Origin: Cryptomeria japonica
Lineage: Eukaryota > Streptophyta > Pinopsida > Cupressales > Cupressaceae
Direction: 5' to 3'
Length of the DNA stretch: 64,000 bases
Assembly (NCBI RefSeq): GCF_030272615.1
Contig: NC_081414.1
Coordinates: forward strand, 310,509,664-310,573,663
The notes under the pieces are model-generated. The model saw only the letters and a program-made list of their open reading frames with translations. It was not told the DNA's origin and did no database searches. A program made the translations under genes and the position numbers. Below, one piece after another: positions 12,901 to 22,043 of the stretch. Positions within the stretch are counted from its first letter, which is position 1, and each line of letters opens with the position of its first letter.

Positions 12901-13195
12901 TCCTGGACTGTGGATTGTAATGACGGGCACACTCGATCATCAACTCGTGGCACTGAATGGCTGGAGGAAAACCGGCCGCCTTAATGATGCCACTCTCTAT
13001 TATTCTCCAGGCGACAGGTGATGGCTTGCCGATGTAAGGGACCTCTCGGAACTTCTTCGTGCTAAAGTTCCCCAAGTTGGTATCTCCAATGTTGCTCCAT
13101 TTGGACACGATCTTGGTCTCCACTTCTTCAGTCTTCTGATCTTCTTTCATGAGAGCCGAGCGACTGGTGGATGCTCCCGCCTTTGGAGTCGCCAT
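9974..13195 (-). CDS. Large ORF of the LTR-like unit (unknown protein, 1073 codons)
   Basis: One uninterrupted frame. An upstream ATG at 13234 exists, but a splice acceptor (TGTGTAG, minus) lies between it and the ATG at 13195, so I take 13195 as start ('MATPKAGAST'). The N-terminal 450 residues or so look globular. Landmarks are 'HYNPQSRTIV', 'LSEEAISEAFHLP', 'GKGTIHWARIIS', 'SFHMSSYVIYALIRS' and 'YMLPRYPTDRI'. The middle is polar and low-complexity with basic runs ('KRKERSEKKEPSKKKQG') that could be a nuclear signal. The C-terminal third is rich in heptad-like charged helices. The first domain is recognisably shared with the reading frames at 45774-44267 and 29365-26716. It recalls the 'putative plant transposon protein' type of domain, but I do not assign a function. 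No protease, RT, integrase or transposase catalytic motif is visible. Confidence 0.75.
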   Translation of the reverse strand: MATPKAGASTSRSALMKEDQKTEEVETKIVSKWSNIGDTNLGNFSTKKFREVPYIGKPSPVAWRIIESGIIKAAGFPPAIQCHELMIECARHYNPQSRTIVSNEGNTLAYLSEEAISEAFHLPEHRDMIYKSIEGARSVYDDDPDACLSIINKNWLLKSRPRLSKVPNTPHRIDFQEKYRDLITMLNRVTGAPHAFYFEKWMFYFIQVIVQGKGTIHWARIISHCLDVQLRRLRATKSFHMSSYVIYALIRSVEYAGLPHRGVIGRGPGEVRVCESYTYLHHPPGKNYKLINDTFTMNITRTLQGGIHNRLSQDAQEFIKRYGAWFIQFPKFTYIRVYGCPLPPYMLPRYPTDRIVLLEVTRQLAAYVKAFRHRHQNGVQVPIILGNSVEVCPNVLAMDDAEKELALYPFSSFAWRNSFDPHGHLEETVGRRFRHEYQIEDFMMNLLDDLEVKRKIHSRLPLDFIRKCKIYRVADQAQDNGRHIQSSYDRESKTISLNWNEPEAVDLDELMAPVLSCTRRWVDVQHQKLREQGIAMSFTLEEKPAEGGASVSEGNPNPRNSGEGNLRCASEGNLHSRGSKRKERSEKKEPSKKKQGANKDQTPGISSRPEDRTVRVEESMESMVQNDRQEEEQAQHVSSDGSLQDYDLDNDNEVTSPPRQEEMVHKEIQVQETRSNIPDWLKERLTKVIVIEDEDSAIDLESLVGRSHMTTEKKKATKMSKMIRDETGSRKLQIATPAADKYEGEILAEDYHIQTIELGSSTAEQTLDDATDTFEALKDKFREEVEKSRKLEKEVGAWRTYFNHINEPLGRQDPVRSPLQALPLQSINEAERFRNMVQRTCSWMDRSHTVAIEFVTRMSKITHQAIQVLEIIHRLMATVAAFAHTKDVVIPVLKVIRHTSRRILAQEKILEGDSHSLFQWSTLLHIKSVLFEDISVRCGQVEEVINPIQDRVFEVLRTILGRRIEVETDVDLQEFEDRIKIIFRKDADVTDEQYDQMYATMLLIDRTKELEPTWDTALLDAFDQVIHLEESIKNLPEIPSTEIEGIVTKFIAYAKKENWKGNKILDERLLQMT

Positions 13196-13197
13196 AC

Positions 13198-13403
13198 CTA
13201 CACAACATTTCATTATAAGAAATAGATTTTGCAATAAATAACGTAACTAAGAGAGATAAATTTTAGGAAACCTCATGATAAGTCTCCAGAGTTATCATTT
13301 CCTAAAATACAACGATTGAGCCAAGAGATATTCAAGAATCAAAATTTCAAAATTTAAAATATGACGATAAATGAATAAAGCAATAACAATTAAATCGCCA
13401 TAC
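13198..13403 (-). other. Predicted 5'-untranslated intron of the LTR-unit gene (copy 1)
   Basis: Minus-strand donor GAG|GTATGG (exon end 13404) and acceptor TTGTGTAG|GTATGGCG (exon start 13197), 206 bp, ending just before the ATG. Copy 2 keeps a donor AG|GTATGA and the same TGTGTAG acceptor with a 238-bp intron, although its coding region is gone. This supports a real splice unit. Confidence 0.5.
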
Positions 13404-13847
13404 CTCGATAGAGAGCTAACTCTAGAATGCAAAAACAAAATTTGCCTAGGCAAAATTGAGGTATAAAGATAATCTTCAATATGATCCCCTCAAAATTGAC
13501 TTCGCCACCTCTGGATAGAATGTGATCTTCACTTATCGCCTTGGACGTGGTCTCAAATGGATCTTCAAATTCGCACTAACAAATCTCCAAGTCCTTAGCA
13601 AATTCCCCTTTGGCGTGGTCTTAGATGGATCTTCAAATTCGCATCACCTTTTGATTGCTTACGCCACCTTGGATGGAATTCGCACCTCTCCAAACACACT
13701 TCGCACTCCACGCAAGATGATACTAGCGCCACCTTTGGTTTGAAATCGCACCACCTTTGGATGAATGAAACTCGCACTACATTCGCCTCTTCTCAATTCG
13801 CATGAAGGAAGGTAAAATAATGATGTAGAAAATGATAATTCTACCCC

Positions 13848-13860
13848 CCTTATATAGCGC
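13848..13860 (-). promoter_or_regulatory. TATA box upstream of the large ORF
   Basis: The minus strand reads GCGCTATATAAGG. It sits about 445 bp before the predicted intron donor and just downstream of a block with 'gtcggcctaagg' that also occurs upstream of the TATA box in copy 2 (TCGGCCT repeats, 62005-62070). This makes it the likely core promoter of the ORF. Confidence 0.5.
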
Positions 13861-14194
13861 ATTCATCCTTCACCCCTTAGGCCGACTTAACAAAAATAAA
13901 ACCATTTTAAACGATTTTTTAAATGATTTGCAATGACATGACAAGGCCGACCTCCATATATGAGCGCTCCAATTGATTTTTTATTAATTAATTAATCAAT
14001 TATTTAATGCCTTGCGATTTTTTTTATTTGAGAATTTCGATTTTAAATAAAGGCAAAATAATTAATAAATGTCTAACGCCATATTAAATGCCAATTTAAA
14101 TAAGATTTTCAATTTTTAAATCGATTTAGCATTTAAGGAAATTCGAATTGTTTAATTTGGCGCCAAAGATATGAAAATGAAAGGGACGTACCTC

Positions 14195-15613
14195 ATCGCT
14201 CTGGTCCCTTGGAGAGGGACAGGAGTGATTCACCATCTTTGGCATGATTCTTGCGTTTTTAACGTTCAACTCCTTCATTTTCACGTCCCAAATCGATCAT
14301 CTGGTGGTCCTTCGAATTTGAATTTCATTCTTGTGCGAGCAAATGCATCTTATGACCACTATCGCCCTGGTCCCTTGGAGAGGGACAGGAGCGATCTCCA
14401 TGTCTCCATGTTCATCTTGTATCTTTGACCTTCGAAATATCAATGCTTATGTTCTTTTGCGCTTATTCCCATTTGCTTTTATTATGTGTTTGGATGCATT
14501 AAAGGGACCATCGCCCTTGTCCCTTGGAGAGGGACAGGAGCGAAGTTCATCATTATGTGCTTGTTCTTGTTTGTACCAACTTGCAATCAACTTCATTGCG
14601 TGGAATGACGTCCCTTTGACCCTTTTGGTTGCTCGAAACTTGTTTGCCTTTTGAAATCTACGCCATTATGTAGATATCGCTTTGGTCCCTTCCCAAGGGA
14701 CAGGAGCGATCTGGGTCTTTAGAGCGCAAATCCTTCCATGTGATGACCTTTACAACCTTGCGCTTGATGGAAATGCCTTGAAATGTCTTCGCCACCCTTC
14801 ATCTTGACTTGGATCGGTCTTGAACCTTGGAGGGACGACCTTGAACTTGCGTAGAGAGTATTATCATCATCATCGCCCTGGTCCCTTGGAGAGGGACAGG
14901 AGCGATCCTTCCCTTGTGGCCACTATCTCACTTTGCCTGGTTCCAAGTTTATATTCAACGGACTCGTCCTTCTTCCCTCCATTCGTTCATGCCTTGACAT
15001 CATTTGTAACTTTGCAAGAAAAGCAATTATATCAAAAATCGCTCTGGTCCCTTCCTGAGGGACAGGAGCGAACTAGGCATTTAGCACTGTTATGGACGTC
15101 CCAAAAATCTTCAATTTATATTCAATGCGTTCATCTCATGTTTTCCCTTGTTTTTGAACGTAAACTTGCCTTGACCCTTGTCTGGATTTTGCAAAATGGA
15201 GGAAATCGCTCTGGTCCCTGGGAGAGGGACGAGAGCTACAAGGTACCTCGCCCTGGTCCCTTGGAGAGGGACAGGAGCGATTTAGTCAATATAGGTCATT
15301 TTCCTTCGTTTTTGCATCTCAAATTATATTCATTTGGCAAAGCATCTTCCCTTGGACGTCCTCAAATTGCTAAGTCATTAAAATCTTGCAAGGACGAGGT
15401 GAAATTTGATTCGTAGCTCCGGTCCTTCACTGAGGGACAGGAGCGATTTTCCTTCTGGAGGCCTTTCTGTGCTCATGAAAATCTTCAATTTATATTCAAT
15501 GAAAAGATCTCGTCGTTCTTCATCACTTCAAACGTAAAATTTGTCTGGACTCTGCAAGGATGATGAGATATTTGAAATTGAGCTCCCGTCCTTCACTGAG
15601 GGACAGGAGCGAT
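14195..15613 (-). repeat. Tandem array of about 166-bp units with hairpin core (10 cores)
   Basis: An imperfect inverted repeat, CGCTCCTGTCCCTCTCC then AAGGGACCAGGGCG on the minus strand, recurs at about 14195, 14361, 14510, 14676, 14872, 15038, 15205, 15248, 15412 and 15580. Most intervals are 164-168 bp; one is 43, one 149 and one 196. Spacer sequence is diverged but also partly repeated ('atcttcaatttatattcaatg' trimmed, seen at about 15106 and 15482). The ORFs overlapping the array (14171-15416) arise from the repeat and are not taken as genes. The array lies upstream of the ORF promoter. Confidence 0.85.
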
Positions 15614-16059
15614 TTTGCTCCTACAGGCCAAAATAACAAGATTTTTCACATTTTAACACTTCACGAGGCGAAAACGAATCAATTCCAATGCCCAGGATCA
15701 AACTTCAAAAAAGTCAAAATTTGGTCAAAATATTCAATCAAACAAAAATTCATATTGACGGTCAACACTTAGACAAGTTTAAGCTCTGCATGAACATTCC
15801 AATTGAAAATTAGACCAATTTGGCGAATTCATTGTATTTAAAATTTGCATTCTAGAAAAGAAGCTCAAAAGCTCTCAAAAATGACTGGATTTTGGCTTGA
15901 AAAGGCAAAATTTAAAACCCTAAGGCTTGGCCCTAAATCCAGACGACCAACTAACCGACAAAACCCTAAAAACAAAAGCGAAAACGAGCGAAAAACAAGC
16001 AAAAAGAAGGGGGTCCCCATTTGGTATGGGGCGATGTGTGAAATGGTCACAACAGTGCC

Positions 16060-18022
16060 CTAGTTCATAGTGCAAGAATTTTGCACAAGTTCTAGCCCTC
16101 TTTCTCCATCTAGCATTGTTTAGATCATTATTTATGACTAATTTGAGAAACTTTAAAATGGGCTTCCTTGGTCAAAATCACCTAAGTGTTGTTCCTTCCC
16201 ATCTCTCAAGTTCAGATCGCATGTTGAAGATTGCAAAAATCTATAGAAATTCTAAGTATGGGGTGTTTTTGGTTGTTCTCTAGCATTTTGCAAAGTTGCA
16301 AACTATTAGTGGACAACCAAACATTTTATGTCTATCCAAATATCCAGTCCCGCTTAAAATTCTCATATGGTTCTCAAACCCTTCATTTCCTTCATTATGT
16401 CTGTACGTACCTTCCTTTCTTGCAACTGAGAAATCTTCTTCTTTCTTCATTTCCTTGCAAACTTTTGAAGTGGCACCAAATATTCTTCCTCTTCCCCATG
16501 TCCACTACCCTCCATTTCCACTCCCATTTCCTATACACCCATCCTTTCTACTTTTGCTGACTTTCGAAGTGGATCCAGACCTTTTCCTTCTTCACCTCAT
16601 CCACTTTCCATATCTTCTTGTGCTAGTTTTCTACATATCATTACCCCTCTTCTTTGCAAACATCCTTCTCCCTATCAGACATCCAAACTCCTTCCATTGC
16701 CCTTCGTCCATTCCACAAAGTCTCCGCACACTTGTTTCGCTCATCTTATTAAGTTACATTGAACTCCCGAAGTCCAATTCCAATGTTTATTTTCACATAA
16801 TTTTCCCACAAAGTTCCTATAGTGTTTTTTTGCTCATTCTTTTGTATGTTGCCAAATTTCATTGGAGTTCCTAACTTCTAGAACTTTATGCGGTGTCCAG
16901 TTCCCAACCTCCAATCTTGCATCAAAACCCCGCAAATCCCATTCTCACATCTTGCTCCACTTCAAACCCCAACATTTCTTCTAGATCGCTTCCCCCACAC
17001 TGATCAAATCTTCCCAAAAGCACCAGTAATGCTTGATTTGACTCTTACAATTACTAGATAGATTATTCTTGTCCAAACATCATTACCCATATCAAGGGCA
17101 TGGATTCACATGCAGTTTTCATTATGGAGGATGAAGGTGACTATATTGTGATTAATGTAGTTGTTGAGCTCCAAATGTGAATGCTCCTTGACATTTGGTC
17201 CTCGAGTTTGTTTCTAATTGTTCATTCACAAATTCAATGAAATTGCACTTGCTTGGCTTGCCATCTTCAATTCTCAGTCAAATTCCCACAAGTGATTGGA
17301 CAACCAAACTAAATGCTAAGTATACCAAGTCACTTGTCATTCAAATAGTCAATCATTTCTCTTTTCCATGATGATTGTAAGTTCCAAGGAGCTTCTAAAG
17401 TTTCAACTCTTGGAAATGTCGTTGCCACTAGAGCAACATCGTTTATAAATCATAAGGTCATATTGTAAATGGTTTCTATAATTGGACATCTCCATGACTC
17501 CATTTGTGGATCTTCAAGGAAATTCTATGCTTAGGTTCTCTCTTGCCACATGTGCCAATATGATTGTAATATTGCAAGCTTTTTAATGATCATTTCCCTA
17601 TTACATATGGGTTTATATAGTTTGGGGATGGATAACTAGCTTTTCTTAGTTGTTTGATATCATATTTGCGGTGTATGCATCTACACAACTCATATTCTTC
17701 CATGATTTCAAGTTTTCAATAGGTTGTTTCTCTTGGTATATTGTGATATTGTAACCCAATGGATTTGGCACTAGTCCTACAAGTTGATGATCCACCATGC
17801 ACTTAAACTAGAAACATCATTCACCAATAGTTCAAGAGTGGGAAATTAGTTTGTATGCATTTCATGATTTAGTAATACAACCAAGGAAGCATGTTTAGTG
17901 ATCCATTACTATTGTTCTCTTTAGGAATCATGTTTTGCAACATCTTGTAGTTGTGCAATGATGTGATTATGAGTTTAATAAGAGATCTTATGTGTAATAG
18001 GTTAGTCTTTGGTCTAGTGACA
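16060..18022. other. Anonymous sequence with pyrimidine-rich stretch
   Basis: No supported gene. About 16380-16760 is strongly C/T-rich on the plus strand and gives two overlapping frames (16231-16560, 16296-16874) made of Pro, Leu, Phe and Ser. This is what composition alone produces. Confidence 0.5.
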
Positions 18023-19371
18023 TGTAATGTCCCCATTTTTGGGTTCTCTTGCAATGCACTTGACTCTAACTTTCTGAGTTTATGTCAACCTGTTTAGAGG
18101 GGCACTTTGATGTTACTTGTGAGCTCAAATGATTTAGTGAAGTTGTACAACACTTTCAAACGTTATTTGTAACTTTCGGTTTAGGCTTCAAGATTCTTGG
18201 GGGAAGCATCTATTTTTAGTTAGTCACCCAATCAGGTCCGTTTATCATCGTTCATCATCGGGATCACTCCTACACAATTAGTTTTTGATTCCGATGTTTT
18301 TGAACCATTGTCGTTAAGTGGGTGTAATAGTGAGCTAAATTTAATTATTTTTACTAAGGTTGCCATTTTAATTAAAACAATTTATTGGGCACCTCAATGT
18401 TATAGCTCATTGGAAAGGGAATGAAAAGATTTAAATGATGAGATGCTTAAAGTGACTTTCAGTGCTGGAAATATTTGAAAAGTAAAATAAATCACTTTCT
18501 TTTTGGAATTATAAGGCTTAATAAATTTAAAAAGTCATTTCATAATGGAGTTTCTAGAAAGTACCCTAAAAAGGCATATAAATAAGAGGTTTGAGAGATC
18601 ATTTGGTATGTTGAAGATTGTTATTTCTTTGTCTGAAAGCCCTTGTGGTTATGAAGATTGAACTTGGTTCATCTCAGCCTTCCCAAGGACTAAAAACCTC
18701 TTAGAAAGATTGGCTTCAGTGGTGGAAGATCTACCCTAGCTAAAATTTGTTAGAGATATCATTCAGGATTTCACAGAGCATTCAAGGTTGAGTTTATCAA
18801 ATTTGTTAAGACTCTTCAGAGGTAAATTTGCAGATTATCTGGTTATATTGCAAAATATTGGTGAAAGAAGAATAGAGACATCTTGTATGGTGTTTCCTTT
18901 TTGGCTCCACATTGGTCGTTGAGGCAGATTTATCGTTGAGATCTTTGGCATGGAAGTTTTGAAGAGCTTGGTGTCTTCTTTTCATTGTTTTGGCATTGGC
19001 TTGGTGTGGCTTCTTAAAACCTGGCGTAAGCCTTCATTATGGGCGTGAGGATTTCTCTTTAGTGTGGACTCCTTGTATGATGGCGAGGCACTCATATGTG
19101 CTGGGCATAGACAATTAAAAGTGAAGATAAGCATATTGCTGTGTGCAAATATCAGAGCAGGTTGTGCATCTTAAGGCAGGGTTTTCTTTGTTTCCTGTGC
19201 ATGCATAAGAGCTGGGCAATAACCTTTGCATGGGACATGGGGTTGTAATCATTGCTGGGAGTAAAATTAAACTATACCAAGTCATGGAAGTGATCGGAGG
19301 TCTTATCTGGGTCAGATTTAGCTTCAGAACTGGTTGCTACTGTGCTGTTAATGTTTGAAGCAGATATTACA
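18023..19371 (+). repeat. Solo-LTR-like unit, TGTAAT...ATTACA type (a)
   Basis: Starts TGTAATGTCCCCATTTTTGG and ends GCAGATATTACA. It contains a TATA-like 'gcatataaataagagg' (about 18574), followed by sequence ('catttggtatgttgaag') that parallels the unit at 55593-57336. No clear target duplication was seen (tgaca/ttact). The right border is the least certain. Confidence 0.45.
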
Positions 19372-20554
19372 TTACTAGGCATGTGAACAGTGACAGTTTG
19401 GCTTCAAGATTACGATGGAATATTTCTGATTTGTAATTCATTTGCTACTACTGTATTAAATGTTTATTTTGCACTAGCAAATGAAGGCTTTTTTTGTCAA
19501 GTTTGAACATGTACTGAAGACTTATTAACTCTGCAAATAAAGGTTAGTTTGAGAAGCTTTTCTCTTGTTTGCTGTTTAGGCTTTATACGTTATTTCAGTC
19601 ATTCATAAAAGGAAATTCTTTCATTCATATATTACCCTTGCAATTCAAAACAAAGACAAAATCAAGGATCTCAAATCTGAAACATAAAACAATGCAAACA
19701 AGCAATCTTTCATTCTCTAAGTAAGCAAACTGTTTGACGAAATTACTCAAAGGATAAAGTTCAAAACATTGAGTAGCAATACAGGGCTGCATATTACATG
19801 ACATCATTTGGGACCAAGCACACATTGGGTACTACTGCAGCGTTTTCAGCTTGTTCATCTTGAGTTGTGACTAATCCTGTTCAGGGTTCCTCTAGGGAAG
19901 CCCCCCTTGGCTCTAGCTGAGCCTGAAGTGAAGGAGAGACCACCCAGCCTTGACAATTGGTCCATTGTTGTTCTGCCTAATCATAAGTTAGTTTTGTCCC
20001 TCTAAATTTGACACCCCCAATGCTCAAAGGAAAAACTGGTTTTAGGGATTTGGTAACCTACAACTTTGAGTACCAACAGTACATTTTGATGTTTGGAATT
20101 TTCATTCAAAGTATCCATATTAATTGGGCGATTGGGCATTCCATCATTTTTTCCTTCCGAATTAGAATTCGACTCAAAAAAATCATCTCTAAACATTGTA
20201 TGGCATCTTGCCCTCCATATCTCTTTATTGTTAGGTAAAACTGGTCTCCTCAGCCAGATATGTTATGGTGATGGAAAGATATACGCAGTGAAATCTAGAG
20301 AACACTAGTAAAATGCAACATTATTAATACACTTTTAGAACTCTATCATTACTTGAACATTTTAAAACATGTACACTGGCTGGAAACAAGAGAACATGTA
20401 TAGCAAGGAAGGTAATGCATATACAACATTTAGCCAGGTCAAAATTTAAATAATTTCATCTTTACAAACCATACAAATGTGTTGAATGGCAAGTGATATG
20501 ATGAAGTGTTTCTCCACAAAATAAATATCCAAACATAAGAGATCTATTAAATAC
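19372..20554. other. Intron 3' of exon e, no recognised gene
   Basis: Expected to be intron of the ABC transporter if the gene continues leftwards. The next ABC exon (Walker A region) was searched for by eye on the minus strand and not found. Small ORFs here have no support. Confidence 0.5.
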
Positions 20555-20633
20555 CTGGAGAACCATATTGTTGGGACGTGAAGGATAGGCAAACCAAACA
20601 TCCTTGAGTTCAACCTCTCCCTCATCATGGTCC
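20555..20633 (-). CDS. ABC transporter ABCB27/ALS1-like, exon e (start of nucleotide-binding domain)
   Basis: 79 nt, in phase with exon d. It encodes 'GEVELKDVWFAYPSRPN' followed by N-M-V-L-Q, the conserved strand before the A-loop and Walker A in TAP-like half ABC transporters; the Tyr of 'FAYPSRP' is the A-loop aromatic. The donor is CTCCAG|GTATTT. The acceptor GTGACAG at 20634 was preferred over an upstream CCAG at 20667 because it gives the family's usual spacing ('CPL...' to 'DV'). Walker A, the signature motif and Walker B must lie in later exons, which are not in the window. Confidence 0.85.
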
Positions 20634-20837
20634 CTGTCACATTCAGCATCCAGATTATCGAAGAAACTGGTAAATTTGTCTAGTTGTACGTATTTAGATA
20701 CTACCTTCATATATGTATTGCTACTATAACTTTGTACAGTAACTAATAATCTACAAAAATTTAATACAAACTTAGATTTGGCTCCTAATATGTGAAGAAC
20801 ATTGTAAACCACATAGATCTTGAGCTCTAACTCTTAC

Positions 20838-20970
20838 TGTAAAGGACATTTGTTTCCTGATTTTGGCATGCTTGAAATGCGATCTAATAGCTGAAAGACT
20901 CGCCGACTTGCTCCTGCAGCCTTCATAGCTGTTGTATATAGTCCTGATAAAGAAGACACAGACGAACCCA
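20838..20970 (-). CDS. ABC transporter ABCB27/ALS1-like, exon d
   Basis: 133 nt, acceptor TTGTGTTCAG, donor ACA|GTAAGA. It encodes '[19 protein letters not shown]' then 'VFQLLDR', the linker from the last transmembrane helix to the nucleotide-binding domain, very close to plant ABCB27-type proteins as I remember them. The reading frame is intact. It is 204 bp upstream of exon e and 174 bp downstream of exon c, so this part of the gene keeps short introns. Confidence 0.9.
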
Positions 20971-21144
20971 CTGAACACAAGACAAGAAATACATTAGCAA
21001 AGTCATAAATGCAAACTTGTATGTACTCTGGCTGTTGTGTGGAAAAAAATGTTTAGAATCTACAAACATTAGCTAATCCCAAATTTTTATATATCTACTT
21101 GATTTATTAAAGAACCTGATCATTTTCAACAAAATAGCAATGAC

Positions 21145-21289
21145 CTGTGAGGCTGTAAAGTATGAAAGAGGTTAGATCTCCAGTTGTCATGGACCCATAT
21201 ATGGTCAAGTAAGCACCATAGATAACAACAGTAACAACTGACAGAGTTGATGCTGCATTCATTCCTCCGGCAAATAGCCCAATCACCAT
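21145..21289 (-). CDS. ABC transporter ABCB27/ALS1-like, exon c
   Basis: 145 nt, acceptor GAGCAG|ATGG, donor ACAG|GTCATT. It encodes '[15 protein letters not shown]' followed by a hydrophobic helix and '[17 protein letters not shown]', that is, transmembrane helices 5 and 6 of the ABC membrane domain. In the family these half-transporters work as dimers; the Arabidopsis ALS1 relative sits in the vacuolar membrane and contributes to aluminium tolerance. The role here is inferred from similarity only. No stops or frameshifts. Confidence 0.92.
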
Positions 21290-21442
21290 CTGCTCATAGA
21301 AAAGAATAATAATAAAACCAGCTTATACTAATGCCTTGTTTACTATTACTTCCTAATGTGTTCTACAAACTGATCAGACATCACGTTGTCTTGATAAAGC
21401 AATTTATGCAAAACAAATATGCTTAGCATCTTCAAAACTTAC

Positions 21443-21553
21443 AGCTTGCTTAAGGCCAAGCTTCAAAGTCTCATCTACTTTTTCTCCATACCGTGAGCTT
21501 TCATATCCTTCCTGTGCAAATGATCTTACTGTACGTACTGCACCAAATGATTC
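21443..21553 (-). CDS. ABC transporter ABCB27/ALS1-like, exon b
   Basis: 111 nt, exactly 37 codons, acceptor TGTCTTGCAG, donor GCT|GTAAGT. It encodes '[16 protein letters not shown]' through '[13 protein letters not shown]', the cytoplasmic loop between transmembrane helices 4 and 5 that contacts the nucleotide-binding domain. It joins exon a in phase ('SIAE' then 'ESFG') across a 21.4 kb intron. Confidence 0.92.
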
Positions 21554-22043
21554 CTGCAAGACATATAACAATAGCTATAGCATAATCTTCTTGTTACCTT
21601 AGGTGCAATATAAAATTAGGATACAGGAAATGTATATTACTTATTTGAGCATCACTTGTACTCTAAGAAAATAATGTTAAACCTTTTTATATTTGTTTAT
21701 GGACAGTTGCATTTGAGAAAGTTGTACATTAGTTCATTTCATAGTTTAAAAATAGAAATCGCCAATCATGTGCTGAAATTTGACATCAATCTTAACGCTG
21801 CCATAAAATTTTATTTTCCATTGATATTCACAAAACCATATTCAATTTCACATGCAATTGTCATGTTCCTTTCCTAAGTAGTCAGCAAAAGTTAACTTTT
21901 GGGGCCCAACTATTGCATTACTTGGGCACCCAAGATAAAATACCTTTTATTATGTAATTAGTTAGTGTTATGTTACTTTTTAATTTTTTATGGGTAAGTA
22001 TTTTAAATAAAGGCTCCAAATGTAGTGCCTATAAAGGCACAAA

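Larger units (their letters stand above)
8943..16054 (-). mobile_element. 7.1 kb LTR-like unit with internal gene (copy 1; giant solo LTR candidate)
   Basis: On the minus strand the unit begins TGTTGTGACC (16054) and ends GTCAACA (8943). It is flanked by a perfect 5-bp direct repeat GTGCC (8938-8942 and 16055-16059), as left by an LTR-element integrase. No long direct repeats were found inside it, so it is not a normal two-LTR element; the simplest reading is a solo LTR of unusual size. Order on the minus strand: terminal block shared with copy 2; repeat array of about 166-bp units (15613-14195); TATA box; 5'-untranslated exon with an intron; 1073-codon ORF; palindrome aaccctaattagggttt; second TATA box; and about 0.85 kb to the end. 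The same layout recurs at 59378 onward, and the gene end recurs at 25650-29400. A different transposon class cannot be excluded. Confidence 0.7.

Noticed and set aside
14171-15416. Several ORFs repeating 'SLGEGQE' or 'PGPLERDRS' peptides
   Set aside because: These are translations of the hairpin core of the 166-bp array; the same peptides appear in antisense frames at 59.4-61.6 kb.
14195-15613. Possible CRISPR-like array (short repeats with spacers)
   Set aside because: Repeats of about 33 bp at about 166-bp intervals with partly repeated spacers, in plant transposon context, without cas genes; it is a tandem satellite.
15754-15770. GGTCAACA (minus TGTTGACC) as an alternative inner LTR border of copy 1
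   Set aside because: Sequence next to it does not match the copy 1 terminus beyond a few bases, and the outer ends already have a perfect GTGCC duplication.
16231-16874. Two overlapping plus-strand ORFs rich in Pro, Leu, Phe and Ser
   Set aside because: They follow from a C/T-rich stretch in which stops are rare; no domain, homolog or codon pattern supports them.
20634-20666. Upstream splice acceptor CCAG for ABC exon e
   Set aside because: It keeps the frame but adds eleven residues absent from the family; GTGACAG at 20634 gives the usual spacing.
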